Shown piece after piece: positions 22,540-34,198 of a stretch of DNA of 64,000 nucleotides (positions within the stretch are counted from its first letter, which is position 1; each line of letters begins with the position of its first letter). Source of the stretch: Leptodontidium sp. MPI-SDFR-AT-0119 (Eukaryota > Ascomycota > Leotiomycetes > Helotiales > Leptodontidiaceae); contig JAHLEZ010000002.1 of the NCBI GenBank assembly GCA_020726505.1, positions 1,736,001-1,800,000 on the forward strand, in the 5' to 3' direction. Below the pieces are notes generated by a model. That model was given only the letters and a program-made list of their open reading frames with translations, searched no databases and was not told the origin of the DNA. Position numbers and translations under genes: made by a program.

Positions 22540-23902
22540 TTGATATAGAGCTCTGCCAGTTAGGGGATAATTTCTTGACTAGTCTGTTGGATCAGAGCCC
22601 AAATGACATCGCATTTGCTCCAACAGAGGCGAAGCTACCTGGGAGCTACCATCGAGCGAGTTTGGTCCCTCGGCTTGAAAGGAACTCAGCGGTCAAAAGA
22701 CTACAATGAGTTCTAGTGCTTCTACTCCCGGGCGAAGTCGTGCTAAACCAGGACGACGTTCTTAACTTTTAGGCTTCTCCCATACTATAACTAATTAGAA
22801 TTGAAGTTTTGATAGCATCTACATAGTACCGCATTAGAATAGTATGATCCCTCAAGGATACACTCTTACACTCACTTTGAGCATCTGACGCCTCTGAATA
22901 AGGGAAAAGACCGTTCGTTTTGGTGAAATCGTGGTACAGACACAGAAATAGTGAGATTTTGTATCATCTTGCTTCTGCTGATTAGCTTTATTTAAAGCCC
23001 AACTATATAGGAGACGATTGCTAACCACTACATTAGAAAGGACACCTTCAGTGGCATCTGGGGTTCGTTATTGGAACTTCTCATGTGGTGTTGCACTATC
23101 TGGAAGGAATTACCTGACAGTTAGGGATCAGAATATGCGGAAAAGTACCTGCATGAATTTATTTCACATACACATTCAAAGCATAGAATTCACATCTAAC
23201 AGATATCGATGCACGAAAAGCCGACGCGGAAGCCGAAGCCTATGTCAAGGTAAAGACCGTAACGATCGTATAACATAGCATGAGAAAACAGACAGACAGA
23301 TAGACTACCTAAGTAAATCATTCATTCTCTCTCATCCATCACTCCATCTTTACCGATTCCCACCCTTCCCATCCGATCCATATAATTTTTTCCCAGCAAC
23401 CATTAAAAACGCAAAATCCATCCAATAACACATCATAACATAGCATAGTATAGCCACACATGTTCCAAACGAAAGACAAGATAGGACCTTCATCATGACC
23501 AAGTGGCCTAGATGCGAGAAAAGCGAACCCAAAACTGAAAGCGAAAGTAGAAAAAGACCCAAGACCCGAGCAAGCACCGACCCTGATTTCCCACGAGGCA
23601 GGCTGGAGACAGCCACCGATAGAAACAAAAGCGTCCTGAAAAGTGTGTTTCCTTCTACCCGTTCAGTCTCTTTGTATCGTACAACAATCAATCTATCAAT
23701 CCATCCAGAATGTGATGTAAGCGAAACAAGAAGAATCGTTACATCGTCATCTCTGCCATTGTGTTCAGGTAGCGAAGGGAACAACCTCCCATCAAGGGAG
23801 TCTGAAGACACATCTTCGCTACCTGGAACACCAGCATTTCTCAATCGTACAGCACCAATCTATTATCCGATTCATTCCATTAGAGTGAGGGGAACGGGGT
23901 CA
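22540..23902. other. Intergenic stretch and probable 3' UTR of the SWI5/ACE2-type gene
   Basis: A 164-codon minus-strand frame (23844-23350) directly follows the zinc-finger gene on the same strand and is most simply its long 3' UTR. A short GACA/GATA-rich simple repeat lies near 23287-23305. No other gene was seen. Confidence 0.45.
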
Positions 23903-26341
23903 TTATGGACTCCCGAAGAACACATCCTCACTATTTCGGAACAAATCCTCGGCATCGTGGGTAGCAAATGCATCCTCAAACTTTCCCATGAGCAAATCCG
24001 GCTCGCGCTCTAGAGCAGTCATCTCGCCTGTACTGGCAGCTGCAAACGCCTCGAGGAACATTTCATCGTCATGTTCCGAGATGTTTGCGAGCCCGTTCAG
24101 GGACATGTGCACGCCGTCACCGTGTTGGGAGGCATTGTCTATGTCGTAGTAGATGCTGGCTGCTGGGCTGGAAGATGATTCACAGAGCCCTGGGGGTGAG
24201 TGGTAGCTGTGGATGCTCTTTGTTGGGGAGGCGGGATGAGAATGATGGTGCACACTTTCGGAGATTGACCCCCGGTGGGATTGGTGAGAATGGGTGCTGT
24301 AGGCCGAGGGGGAGTGAATAGATTGAATTGCTTGGGGAGAGACGCAGTTGGCGGGAGTTGGAGAACGGGGTTGAGAGTACTCGAAACTTGCGTTGTCCAT
24401 GACTGATAGTTGCTGAGTGTATTGGCTTTGGCTTTCTTGGGAGTAATCGTAGTCTCCGAATGGCTTGTCGTCCAAAACGTCAACCTCACTGCGAGGAGAC
24501 TGGTCACCACGGCTGTCTGATCCCGAGGTCGAGGATGTCGAAGACATTGCCTTGTTCTTGCTCCGGGTTCTGGAAGATTTCTTGATGCGTTCTTCGTTGT
24601 CTGGTCGGTTCTTGCGAGGTCTACCACGCTTGACAGTCTTCTTTACAACGCCTTCGAATGCACCGATGCACATTCCGCGTTGTCTGTGGCGAGTGAGAGC
24701 GTCGTGTCTGGCAAAGCTGTTTCCACATTGGCATGGGTATGGCTTGACACCGCTGTGAATCTTGGCATGGCGCTTCAAGTCGTGTTGTCGGACGAAGCAT
24801 TTTTGGCAATGAGGACATTGAAATTGTCTGTCTCCGAGATGGGTCTGAACATGGGATTTGATGTTCTCCTTGCGGCCAAATCGCTTCTTGCATTCTGGAT
24901 ACAGGCAAATCCACTTTCCATCCGATGGGTCGGGTCCTTGAATGAAGGTTGCAATATCATCAATGGTGATTCCAGTGTCTGTGATTGATTCGTCGAGATT
25001 GATGCTGCATACAGATTCAGATCGTCTATGAGAAGATTGGTGAGATTGATGAGATGGCGAAGCTGACATTGGGAGACTATGGGCTGGCGGTTCGGGGTAT
25101 GAAATCTCAGGAGCTTCCAGCTCTGGCTTGTTGACAAACGGATCGAACATGGCAGTCTGAGATACTTCTGGGGATGATTGGTGCGAAGAGTGGAAAGACA
25201 TATTTGGTGAGATGTTGTTGGATACTGGAGAGTATTGCGGACTTTCGAGAGGCTCATTCTTCATGAACTGCAAGTTGATGTTGGACATATTCATGAAGTT
25301 AGCTGTTGGCATAGGAGCCGAATCGAAGTTGTTTGGAGTCGCAAGTGGTCCAGTCTGAGGAGGGCTGGGCATGTAGCCCATCTCAGCCTCTTTCCTCATG
25401 TCGTCAAAAATGCCTCTCGCCCGTTGATTGCTCCTCGGCTTGATTGTCTCTTCCATGGATGTATCGTAAGAATCCAGAAATCTCTGGTTCATCTGTTCCT
25501 GCTTTATCATACGATCATGTGGAGTGTCCACCGGCGTTGGGGGAAAGTAATCTGCTACTGTTAGCAAAAGTCTTCGGAAATCGTGGGCATACGTACGCGA
25601 AACATTCTGATTTGGGGGCGTAGTTGGGCGACATGGTGATTGTAGGGCCAGATGCTCGAACTGTGCAACTCGATCCATTATGCCACCACTGATCCTCCTG
25701 CCTGCCGAACTCCTTCTGCTGTGGCTCTGACTGTTTGTTCCTTGACTGCTGTTCTCGAATCCAGCCGAGAAATCCAGATAGGCAGACGGAGTAAGGACAG
25801 TTTCTGTCTGGTATAGGTTGAAGTCTTGGTTCCCATTGAAGCTGTTGGGATCGACGTTTACTATCGTATTGATGGGTCCGGGAAATTGGAATTGAGACTG
25901 CGAAACTCTCTCTCCATACTGGTTCGTACATCCGGCCTCAAAAGATTGTCTCTGGGGGGTGACGGTTGGGGAATTGAGGTAATTCTCGTCATTGTCGAAT
26001 TGCGCAAACTGGTGTTGGCCCGGGCGTGCCAGTCTTTGCTGCTGCGTTTCTCGCAAAATATGCTGTGGTTGTGTCGTTTGATATCCTGGGTTAGTATTAC
26101 TTACCATGTATTCCTGCTGTGGTGGTGTTTGTCGTCGTCGTTGATCCAGGCTCATCCCCCGGCGATGGGAGTTGTGCCTTTGGATATTGGGCAGGTTGGT
26201 GGCCTTCACTGGTTCGAATGCATTTGGTGTCGAATGTTGGCGTCGGTGTTGTCGTTGTCGATTGTGAAGGTTGTTGGTAGGATTGGACAGCATTTTCAAT
26301 GCTTGAAGAGTCCGGAAAGTTGTCGATTGAAAGTAATGCAA
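23903..26341 (-). CDS. C2H2 zinc-finger transcription factor of the SWI5/ACE2 type
   Basis: One long frame gives 812 residues from the ATG at 26341; a later in-frame ATG at 26293 (MLSNPTNN) is an equally good start. The protein is Gln/Ser/Pro-rich with three adjacent C2H2 fingers at about residues 477-557 (CLYPECKKRFGRKENIKSH, CPHCQKCFVRQHDLKRH, CQCGNSFARHDALTRH). These match the fingers of yeast Swi5 and Ace2, regulators of late-mitotic and cell-separation genes. A basic AT-hook-like KRGRPRKNRP follows at about 571. A 45-base segment at 25596-25552 has a GTACGT donor, TTGCTAAC branch and GTAGCAG acceptor and is a multiple of three, so it is probably an intron whose removal turns SRTYAHD... 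into SRDYFPPTP. The tail is acidic. Role in DNA binding is firm by family; target genes are inferred. Confidence 0.88.
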   Translation of the reverse strand: MHYFQSTTFRTLQALKMLSNPTNNLHNRQRQHRRQHSTPNAFEPVKATNLPNIQRHNSHRRGMSLDQRRRQTPPQQEYMVSNTNPGYQTTQPQHILRETQQQRLARPGQHQFAQFDNDENYLNSPTVTPQRQSFEAGCTNQYGERVSQSQFQFPGPINTIVNVDPNSFNGNQDFNLYQTETVLTPSAYLDFSAGFENSSQGTNSQSHSRRSSAGRRISGGIMDRVAQFEHLALQSPCRPTTPPNQNVSRTYAHDFRRLLLTVADYFPPTPVDTPHDRMIKQEQMNQRFLDSYDTSMEETIKPRSNQRARGIFDDMRKEAEMGYMPSPPQTGPLATPNNFDSAPMPTANFMNMSNINLQFMKNEPLESPQYSPVSNNISPNMSFHSSHQSSPEVSQTAMFDPFVNKPELEAPEISYPEPPAHSLPMSASPSHQSHQSSHRRSESVCSINLDESITDTGITIDDIATFIQGPDPSDGKWICLYPECKKRFGRKENIKSHVQTHLGDRQFQCPHCQKCFVRQHDLKRHAKIHSGVKPYPCQCGNSFARHDALTRHRQRGMCIGAFEGVVKKTVKRGRPRKNRPDNEERIKKSSRTRSKNKAMSSTSSTSGSDSRGDQSPRSEVDVLDDKPFGDYDYSQESQSQYTQQLSVMDNASFEYSQPRSPTPANCVSPQAIQSIHSPSAYSTHSHQSHRGSISESVHHHSHPASPTKSIHSYHSPPGLCESSSSPAASIYYDIDNASQHGDGVHMSLNGLANISEHDDEMFLEAFAAASTGEMTALEREPDLLMGKFEDAFATHDAEDLFRNSEDVFFGSP

Positions 26342-27369
26342 TAAAGCACACCTGGTTCCGAAACTGTGAAGAGTTAGTATAGCACTAGAGGAGGTCTGCG
26401 GCCCATTTTCCTAAATCTCGTGGACTTTTGGGCAGACGGCGAAGCAGTTGCAGGCAAGTCAACAAGAGACTGCCTGCCCGGCTTCCCGCACACAGATCCA
26501 GTCCAAAGTGCATTGCCTCGAGATCCATATTTGAAATGGGCCAAAATGAAATGCGCATCCAGGAGTCTCTCACCTCACGCAGCGCAAGCCGTTAGGCCGG
26601 GCAAATTGAGATCGTAGGGCTGCTCAGTAGTTGTTGACTCTCAGAGTCTTCTTGGGTGGAGTTGTGACCTTCCTCAGGCCCTTGGTGGAGGACGAAAAAG
26701 TGCTTGTTGTTTTCGTGGACTCGCGACCAGAGGAAGTTGTAGGTTTGATGTGCGAAATGTAGATGTAGTTGTAAAGTTGTAGAGCTGTAGATTTGTGGAT
26801 GTGGGTTCTTGAAGATTTGAGGTTGGGATATGTAGATAGACAGATGATGGATGGATCTGGCTTGTGATCCAGATATCTTCGACGTGGGACATGAAGTCAA
26901 CACACGCTTGGACTACAAAGCGGGCCGTGTTGTTGCCCACAGCAACGAAGGCGTCGGCGTCTCCTAGGGCCGATCTCTGCAGCCAATCGGCTGAGGGCAC
27001 GGCTGAAAGCGCGGCTCGGACTGGGATTTCAATTTGGGTGGGTTTCCCTATCAACGCGATCATCCGCCCAAAAAACATACCAGGACTGAGCACCTAGACC
27101 CGACGGCTGCGGATCAGACCAGACTCTGCACACCAGACCAGTTGTAGTTGGCTGGGCTGATTTCAGTTCCCCTGTGGACGGACGGAATCCTGTTTGGCTA
27201 TTATTCGCATCATCAGGGCATACCAAACAACCACCATACACTTCCAAGGCATTGAGCAATCAGCTATCAGCGCTTAGCATTCCTGTCCTGTTCTCACCTC
27301 ATCTGCATCTCCAGCCTGGTGCAGCCAGCAGTCAGCAGCCAGCCTTACTTACATCAAACGGTCCTCACC
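26342..27369. other. Divergent promoter region
   Basis: It separates two divergently transcribed genes, the zinc-finger regulator and the CBS-PB1 protein. Minus-strand frames at 26592-27093 lack domain-like sequence and are probably 5' UTR or chance. Nothing else was identified. Confidence 0.45.
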
Positions 27370-29522
27370 ATGGCGTCGTCCACAGGAACCATGAGAGGGA
27401 CTCCCAGTCGAGGGGGAAACCGAGGAACTGTACCAGCTTTTCCAAACAGCCCGGCCTCCAACATCCCCCGTCCAACTCTCGAAACGCATACTACCCAGAG
27501 TGAAGCTGGAGGTTCAAGCATGAGTGTCAGCAGACAGAAGCAGACGAAGAAGGATGAGGTACGTGGACTGTTATAGGCCGGGTGCAGAGGGTTGGAAGTG
27601 GGAAGCTCGAAGAAAAATACTGATGCTGTTTGTTGCGCAGGCAATCCGAAGGAAAATCGAGACCGACCTCAGTAAGAAGAAGCATACCACGAGTCGAGCA
27701 AGACAAACACGAAAGGCCCCCCCAGGAACCGTTCTCGCACTGCGTCCGAGTCAGGCACTACAAATCAAGCCGAATACCACAGTGGCAGAGGCTGCACAGT
27801 TGATGGCAGCGAAGAGAGAGGATTGCGTACTGGTTACCGATGATGATGATCGAATTGCCGGTATCTTTACCGCAAAGGATCTTGCATTCAGGGTGGTTGG
27901 AGCTGGTGTAAAGGCCAGCAATGTCACAATCGCTGAGATCATGACCAAGAACCCCCTCTGTGCCAGGACGGACACAAGTGCAACCGATGCACTGGATCTC
28001 ATGGTTCGAAAGGGCTTCCGCCATCTGCCCGTTATGGATGAAAACCAAGATATCTCTGGTATTCTCGACATCACAAAATGTTTCTACGATGCTATGGAGA
28101 AATTGGAGCGTGCCTACAGTTCGTCAAGAAAGCTCTACGATGCTTTGGAAGGTGTCCAGTCAGAGCTTGGATCGAGTCAGCCCCAGCAAATTATTCAATA
28201 TGTCGAAGCTCTACGATCAAAAATGTCAGGTCCCACTCTGGAGTCTGTCCTCGATGGCAAGCCACCTACCACCGTGTCAGTCAGAACATCGGTGAAGGAT
28301 GCAGCTGCATTAATGAAAGAGAATCATACAACGGCTGTACTTGTCCAGGACCAAGGCTCTATTACTGGTATCTTCACCAGTAAGGATGTGGTGTTGCGTG
28401 TCATTGCGCCAGGTTTGGACCCTGCCACATGTAGTGTTGTTCGTGTTATGACCCCACACCCGGATTTCGCTCCTATGGATATGAGCATCCAAGCTGCCCT
28501 GCGCAAGATGCACGGTAAGCCAACTCTGGTAACTTTTCCTTTGTCTTTTTGCTGATTTATCCCAAGATGGCCACTACCTGAATCTTCCGGTTATGAACGA
28601 TGCTGGCGAAATTGTCGGAATGGTCGACGTCCTCAAGTTGACCTATGCTACCCTGGAGCAAATCAACACTATGTCCACTGGAGATAGCGAAGGTCCAGCA
28701 TGGAACAAGTTCTGGCTCTCACTTGAGAATGAGACAGAATCGATCATGTCTGGAGAGGGAAGCCAGCATCAGAGCCACCAACATACCCATGGAGCGAGAT
28801 CTTTGATGTCACCAGACATGTCTCGAGGTCATGAACGCATCGTCGATGCCAGCGTTGCTCCCGGAGATTCAGCTTCGCATACTGGAGCCGAGTCGCCTCC
28901 TCATTCAGTTGTGACACCAGCCGAGACACACCCTGAAGATATTCCATTCTCATTCAAGTTCAAGGCTCCATCTGGACGTGTTCATAGACTCCAAGTCATT
29001 GCAGCTAACGGATTGGCTGAGCTCATCGATGCCGTCGTCTCAAAGCTCGGCAGCGAAGTCGAGGCTGTTGGAGGCGTTGCAACCTTTGAGAATGGCAAGC
29101 TTGGAGCTTCAGGATTCGCTCTCAGCTATTTGGATGATGACGGAGATACCGTGTCTATCACCACCGACCATGATCTATTGGAGGCCATTCTGATCGCCAG
29201 ACAAGGACACCGTGATAAAGTCGATTTGTTCGTCCACGACCCCGAGAAGGCTCCTGTCAGCGCAGCCCTGGATCCTCACCCCGTTATCCCCAACGAGCCA
29301 ACACCGCCTCAATCAACGATCCGTGAGCGAAGAAAGGTCATCTCCGACGAGGAAGAAAGTGAAGATGAGCAGCCCGTCAGACGGAGAAAGAATGCTCCTC
29401 AGCCTATGCAAGAGCAGGTCATTGCTGGTGTACCCAATGAGTTGTTACTGCCCGGTGCTATTGTCACGCTTGCAGTTGTCATTGTTGGTGTGTTCACTTT
29501 GACTAGATTGACAAGTCGTTGA
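27370..29522 (+). CDS. CBS- and PB1-domain protein with C-terminal membrane helix (Mug70-like)
   Basis: Three exons (27370-27558, 27641-28514, 28567-29522) join in frame to 672 residues. The last intron uses an AAG acceptor. Seen: a disordered N-terminus, a block of CBS repeats (VLALRPSQALQIKPNTTVAE; ITGIFTSKDVVLRVI; VMNDAGEIVGMVDVLKLTYA), then a PB1-like domain at roughly residues 475-560 (FSFKFKAPSGRVHRLQVIAA ... YLDDDGDTVSITTDHDLLEA), an acidic/basic linker and one hydrophobic segment (LLLPGAIVTLAVVIVGVFTL) at the end. CBS pairs bind adenosyl nucleotides and PB1 domains pair with each other, so a nucleotide-sensing scaffold on a membrane is likely. The fission-yeast relative Mug70 is upregulated in meiosis; function is otherwise unknown. 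Confidence 0.88.
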
Positions 29523-30095
29523 TCTGAGTTTCGATGGTTAGTTGAATGGGAGTGTAGAGAAGGGAGAGACAGGGAATATGTTAGATTGCATCAGAGCGTT
29601 TGGTTGTTTATTTGTAAATTTATGTCTCTATATCCAGGGTGCTAGCATCGAGGTGGGTGTTGTAATATGACTTACTAAGAGGTATTTTCTTGTGTATTCC
29701 AAATTCAGGAAGTGATATAAAACATGTTCCGGATTTCTTTCATGACAAGCTCGCTATATAGATATGCGGAAGCTTAACTTGAACTCCAACTTGAACAACA
29801 GAGGTTTTCCGCATAGCGACATTAACTGGCCATTTGTCAATCGAGTTCTAGCAGAGCAGGGGTTAAACATCAACCTTTCATTACTCTTAAAGCGAACATT
29901 ATTCGATGAACAAATAGTACACTTTACCTATGTTACAATGTTATTACTACTAATATAGAAGCAGTGGTTTGTAATTAAGGTGGTGTTTGAGACTGCAGCT
30001 TGGTGTTCATGACCTAAATAGGCTTAGCTTATCTTCCACCTAGTAGATTCGGGATATCTTCAACCTCAAAAAAGTGCCCAGTGAATCGAACGACA
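29523..30095. other. Intergenic stretch between two same-strand genes
   Basis: AT-rich, with 3' UTR and promoter material. No gene or RNA was recognised. Confidence 0.45.
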
Positions 30096-31393
30096 ATGCC
30101 CTCTCCAACCATGATACTGCGAAACGTAGCCATACGGCACGGTATGCCTTTATAATACCCTATGGATATCCCACCAGCTAATTGACCATCTCCAGGCCGA
30201 AAGCCACTTGCATCCCCCCTCCGCAAATGCTGTCTCCGAAGCCTCACGACCGAAGCCCTTCAGCACGAGTCCGCCACAATTGAACAAAGCATCACGAACC
30301 ACTCGAAAGAAACACACTCAATCGAAGCCAACATCAACCAGCTCCATCTCACGAAATCCTTCGTTTCGCCCTCCTCCACCTCCTCCGGTCCTAGACGGTC
30401 CAACCGTCAAGTCAAGCGCGACCACGCCCTCTCGCAGCACATCAAAAAAACCACCTCCCGCGTCGGCGCCCTCGTCGAACCACACTACGAACCACACGAA
30501 GTCATCACGAACCCTCCCAGGCCGGAAGATGTCACTCTCGAGCTCCTCATGGCAAGTCAATCCCATCTGGGCCACGCTACGAGCTTGTGGAACCCCATGA
30601 ACCAAAGATACATCTTCGGCGTAAGGCAGGGCGTACATATCATCTCCCTAGAAACCACAGCCGCACATCTCCGTCGGGCTGCGAAGGTCGTAGAAGGTGT
30701 CGCATATCATGGCGGACTCATCCTCTTTGTTGGAACGAGAGCCGGCCAGGGACCGTCTATTGTGAACGCGGCGAGGATGTCCAAGGGCTGTCATCTCTTC
30801 GAGAAGTGGATCCCGGGCTCTATCACCAACGGCGATCAGATTCTGGCCAAGTGTGGTATTAGAGCGGTGGATGTGAATGATGACCCGGTGGATGGCTTCG
30901 ATGATAAGATTGCAGAGTGGAAGGCTCTGAAGCCGGATCTGGTCGTGTGTCTGAACCCCCTGGAGAATTATATCCTGCTGCATGAGTGTGGATTGAATAA
31001 TATCCCCACGATTGGCGTTATTGATACGGATGCTGATCCTACTTGGGTTACGTATCCTATCCCGGCGAACGATGATAGGTTTGTTGCACTCTTTTTCTAC
31101 CTCTCACTTTTCCTCTTCTTGATGCTGTAAAGTACTTGTACTAACTGCTTCTCCTATATAGTTTACGCTGTATGCAAGTTGTCGCCGGAGTCCTCGGTCG
31201 TGCAGGCGAAGAAGGACAGAAAAAACGTCTCGAAGCAGCTCGATCGGGTGTCATAACATGGGAACCACCGCCTGGACTTGGCAGACCCTTTACAGAGGAG
31301 GATGAGAAGAAGAAATTGGCTAGGATTGAGAACGCTGAGGCTATGAATCGGGCGGCAGCGGACAGTGTTGACGCGGCAAGGCATGAGTTGTAA
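30096..31393 (+). CDS. MRP4: Mitochondrial small-subunit ribosomal protein uS2m
   Basis: Three exons (30096-30141, 30196-31078, 31162-31393) join in frame to 386 residues. The first exon encodes a short basic, hydrophobic leader (PTMILRNVAIRHGRKPLASP with arginines and no acidic residues), as expected of a mitochondrial targeting peptide. A second in-frame ATG at 30111 is an alternative start. The core shows the S2 signatures LMASQSHLGHATSLWNPMNQ, YIFGVRQGVHIISLETTAAH, LILFVGTRAGQ, DLVVCLNPLEN and IPTIGVIDTDADPTWVTYPI. uS2 sits between head and body of the small mitoribosomal subunit. The symbol follows the yeast orthologue. A competing frame from 30208 covers the leader region but lacks any S2 sequence. 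Confidence 0.92.
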
Positions 31394-32156
31394 AATACCG
31401 GGATTAGATTTGTATAGATAGACAGGTATGTGTGTACAATGAATGCATAGCATAGATGGTGTTTTATTCACTTGTCACCACATCTTACTGCTTGATGTTG
31501 ACAACTCTCGAAGACTGGTCCATCCCTTCTTTTTTTCCCTCTGAATTTGTTTCTCCTTTTCCAAGTCCGAAAGTCAACAGCTACACATACACACAACTCC
31601 AACATCCCAACACCTTCCATCTCCTACCCGTAACACCAAGCATCCAATCCATAACACAAGATCCCCAAGACCACACAGCAGCAACCATCATCAATCACAT
31701 CCACGCTCATATAAGTCATTTCCATCCTCCCCGCCACACCATCAACCAGAAAGTTCACCATCCACCATCACATTCCCATCCTCGTAAAGGGAGATTGCAT
31801 AATGCACTTCTTTTGGCTTCACCGTTTCATGTCGTTTATCTACCTTTGGTGTATATTGAAACGTCGCGCTGTGTATTGGTGACATTGAGTGAGACGGGGC
31901 TGGGTCGAGTGACCTATTGTACTGTATCTTATTGTTCCTGTCATCGTCACTTCCTCTGGGGACTGAGGAGGTGCAAGGTAGGATTGGGATGGGGTGAGAT
32001 GGAATGGAATGTTCGCCACCTGAGGAGGATTTGTTTTGTGTATTCGTGATTTGGTTTACAACTCGTACGCCTCATTTCTCTCTTTCTTTAAAACTCCCTT
32101 CACTCATCTGCAAGCCACTCACTACCCTTATTCTCTCTTCCTACCATTTATTTCCC
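31394..32156. other. Pyrimidine-rich intergenic stretch
   Basis: The plus strand is strongly C/A/T-biased from 31560 to 31790, so long frames stay open by composition. I see no supported gene; it may be leader or promoter of the next, broken gene. Confidence 0.4.
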
Positions 32157-33289
32157 ATCGCCCATCTCTCATCCCGCATTCTCCTACCACCCTCCCTCTC
32201 CCTCGCCCTCCTCCTCACAACCACCCCCCTGACCACAGCAAGCACACCTTCCCGCTGGAGCACATTCATGAACCCCAATACGGCAATCAACACATCCCGC
32301 ATGCGCGACCACGCTCAATCAACACTCATCTCAGGCGGCAGCGATACACCGCATATAGCTGATATAATCGGGACGTGCAGGAATGAGCAGGGCGCTATTG
32401 TGTCGAAGGGGGGTTGCCTGTTTTCGGTTCTGAGCACGGGGGTTAGTATGGGGTTGGCTGTTGTGAGTTTAGTGTTTACTTACTGTATCGCCTCTTCAAT
32501 TCTTGATTATTACAACTCAAACCTCCACCTCAACATCAACATCAACATCACCATCAACCGTAACCTTATCATTTGCGGAAACTGGGTAATCTTCTCACGA
32601 CAGAGGTTAACTGAGAATATATCACCAGCTAGCATACCGCTCCCCAACCTACTAGGCCAGAGCATTCGGTCCTAACGGTAACAACAAATGCGCTCTCGCC
32701 CTCTCCTCCCGCGCTCTCTCCTCCGCAGCAGACGAATTCTTCACCCTCCTCCCCGACCATCTCGAAATAAACAACATCAAAATCAACAGTGCCGCAGTCC
32801 CTCCCAACCCATCCAGTCCCTCTCTCCACCGTCGTAAAACAGGCGCGAAGGAGTATAGTGTTTATTATAACGGCTCGCTTCCTTTGACGTTCATTGTTCG
32901 TCACAAAACTCCTGCCGTCAACGAAAGTGATACGCAGACGGACACTGTCCCCCTCTTCGCTGCTACCGATGGCTCGAAGATGTGGCTTACGCATATCAAA
33001 CCTATCCCGCAAACCTCAGCAGGAACACAAACACTCAACTCTCGCAGCGGCTACAATGGCTCAACCACGTCGGCGCCGGCGGCGTCAAACTCCTAGGCAA
33101 CTCCGACCCAGTTGCAACATGGGCCGACACCACCGCCTGGCTGAACGGCAACACCGAGCCCGGAGGCGTGAGACCTTATGATTTCGTGCTCACTTTAGCT
33201 TCGCTAGGAACGCTTTTGGGTCATATTTGAGAGCGAATGTGCATGATACGGCCGGTGGGCACTGGGGGTATAATGCTCAGTTGGGCTAG
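32157..33289 (+). pseudogene. Frameshifted gene for a probable secreted protein of unknown family
   Basis: The first readable part has a hydrophobic run (LLPPSLSLALLLTTTPLTTA) that could be a signal peptide, then CRNEQGAIVSKGGCLFSVLS. An intron (32463-32655) leads to ARAFGPNGNNKCALALSSRA and SLPLTFIVRHKTPAVNESDT. The coherent reading then jumps frame near 33000 (to QRLQWLNHVGAGGVKLLGNS) and again near 33185 (to RAHFSFARNAFGSYLRANVH), ending DTAGGHWGYNAQLG at the TAG 33287-33289. Each jump is one base. No ATG lies in frame in the first part. Three lesions suggest a dead gene; unrecognised introns or sequence errors are the alternatives. I do not recognise the family. Confidence 0.45.
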
Positions 33290-34198
33290 AGGGGGAGTGG
33301 CATGTGAGAACAGCAACGGTAGATTGTGATTGCAATGCACGGAACTGAACTGACGATCATACTTACATATAGGGCTTTTCGCCGAATTTGGAGAATGATT
33401 TTAATTGGTGCTTTGGGGCTTATCCTACGAATCGTTGAGCAGCTGAGGTACTGAATCCCACAGCCTTGGGATTGTAATAGGGCCTAAACCTCAACCGTCT
33501 CCTTTTTGTGGAACCTGGATTTGGTAATTGCTTATTTTGGCTGGGGGCAATTAACTTCTCTTACTACTACCTGACGGAGGATGGGATAGGTTATGTAGGG
33601 TGCTTATAAATGCCATGTGCGTGAGGTATGCGGACTCCAATCAATTATGGACTTTGGAGTGTTCGGCGATATATGAGTACTCTGTCGCAGTCATACCTCC
33701 CATTCAAATAGCGATTGTACTCCATTAGATTATTATTTGTCTTAGTTATTTTCAAAAGATTAAAGTTCAGAGCCTCAAGTCTAACCTCCATAAGAGAGAA
33801 TTAAATTTAAGTGTAGGCCGTTTTAGATGCACGCTTTTAAAGATGCGAAAGTTTTGGTGTTCCTCGCGAACCTTTCAAGCTAACGGATTTCAATGCCGCC
33901 CGCCTTCGTAGATGGAGGTGGAGGTGTATTGTCTGCATGCATATGGCTGGAGAGACGGTGCTATGGAAAAGAGGGGTATTGAGTCAAGCATGGAATTTTA
34001 TGAGTATAAAGAGACAGACGGCTCCGGGGTTGTCTTTCCCCGCTCTAATGTTTCCCCTACCATTACCATTCATTTAGACTTTCCTTGTGATGAAGGCTCT
34101 ATCACATCACATTATATCACAGCTACCTCTAGACCATCAGCAAAACCAGCACTAGCACTTAAATCCCTGCTTTTTCCGATCATTTATAACAAGTTAAA
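33290..34198. other. Intergenic stretch
   Basis: AT-rich spacer with no supported gene. A plus-strand frame starting 33912 overlaps the next gene's first exon in another frame and looks spurious. Confidence 0.45.

Noticed and set aside
23350..23844. 164-codon minus-strand frame with hydrophobic stretches
   Set aside because: It lies directly 3' of the zinc-finger gene on the same strand, has no familiar sequence and fits a 3' UTR.
26081..26099. GTAAGTAATACTAACCCAG, which has all intron signals on the minus strand
   Set aside because: Only 19 bases long, too short to splice, and the frame stays open through it.
30208..30600. 130-codon Pro/Ser-rich frame at the start of the uS2m gene
   Set aside because: Shifted frame over the true uS2m leader; the in-frame reading with an upstream exon gives a targeting peptide and conserved S2 sequence.
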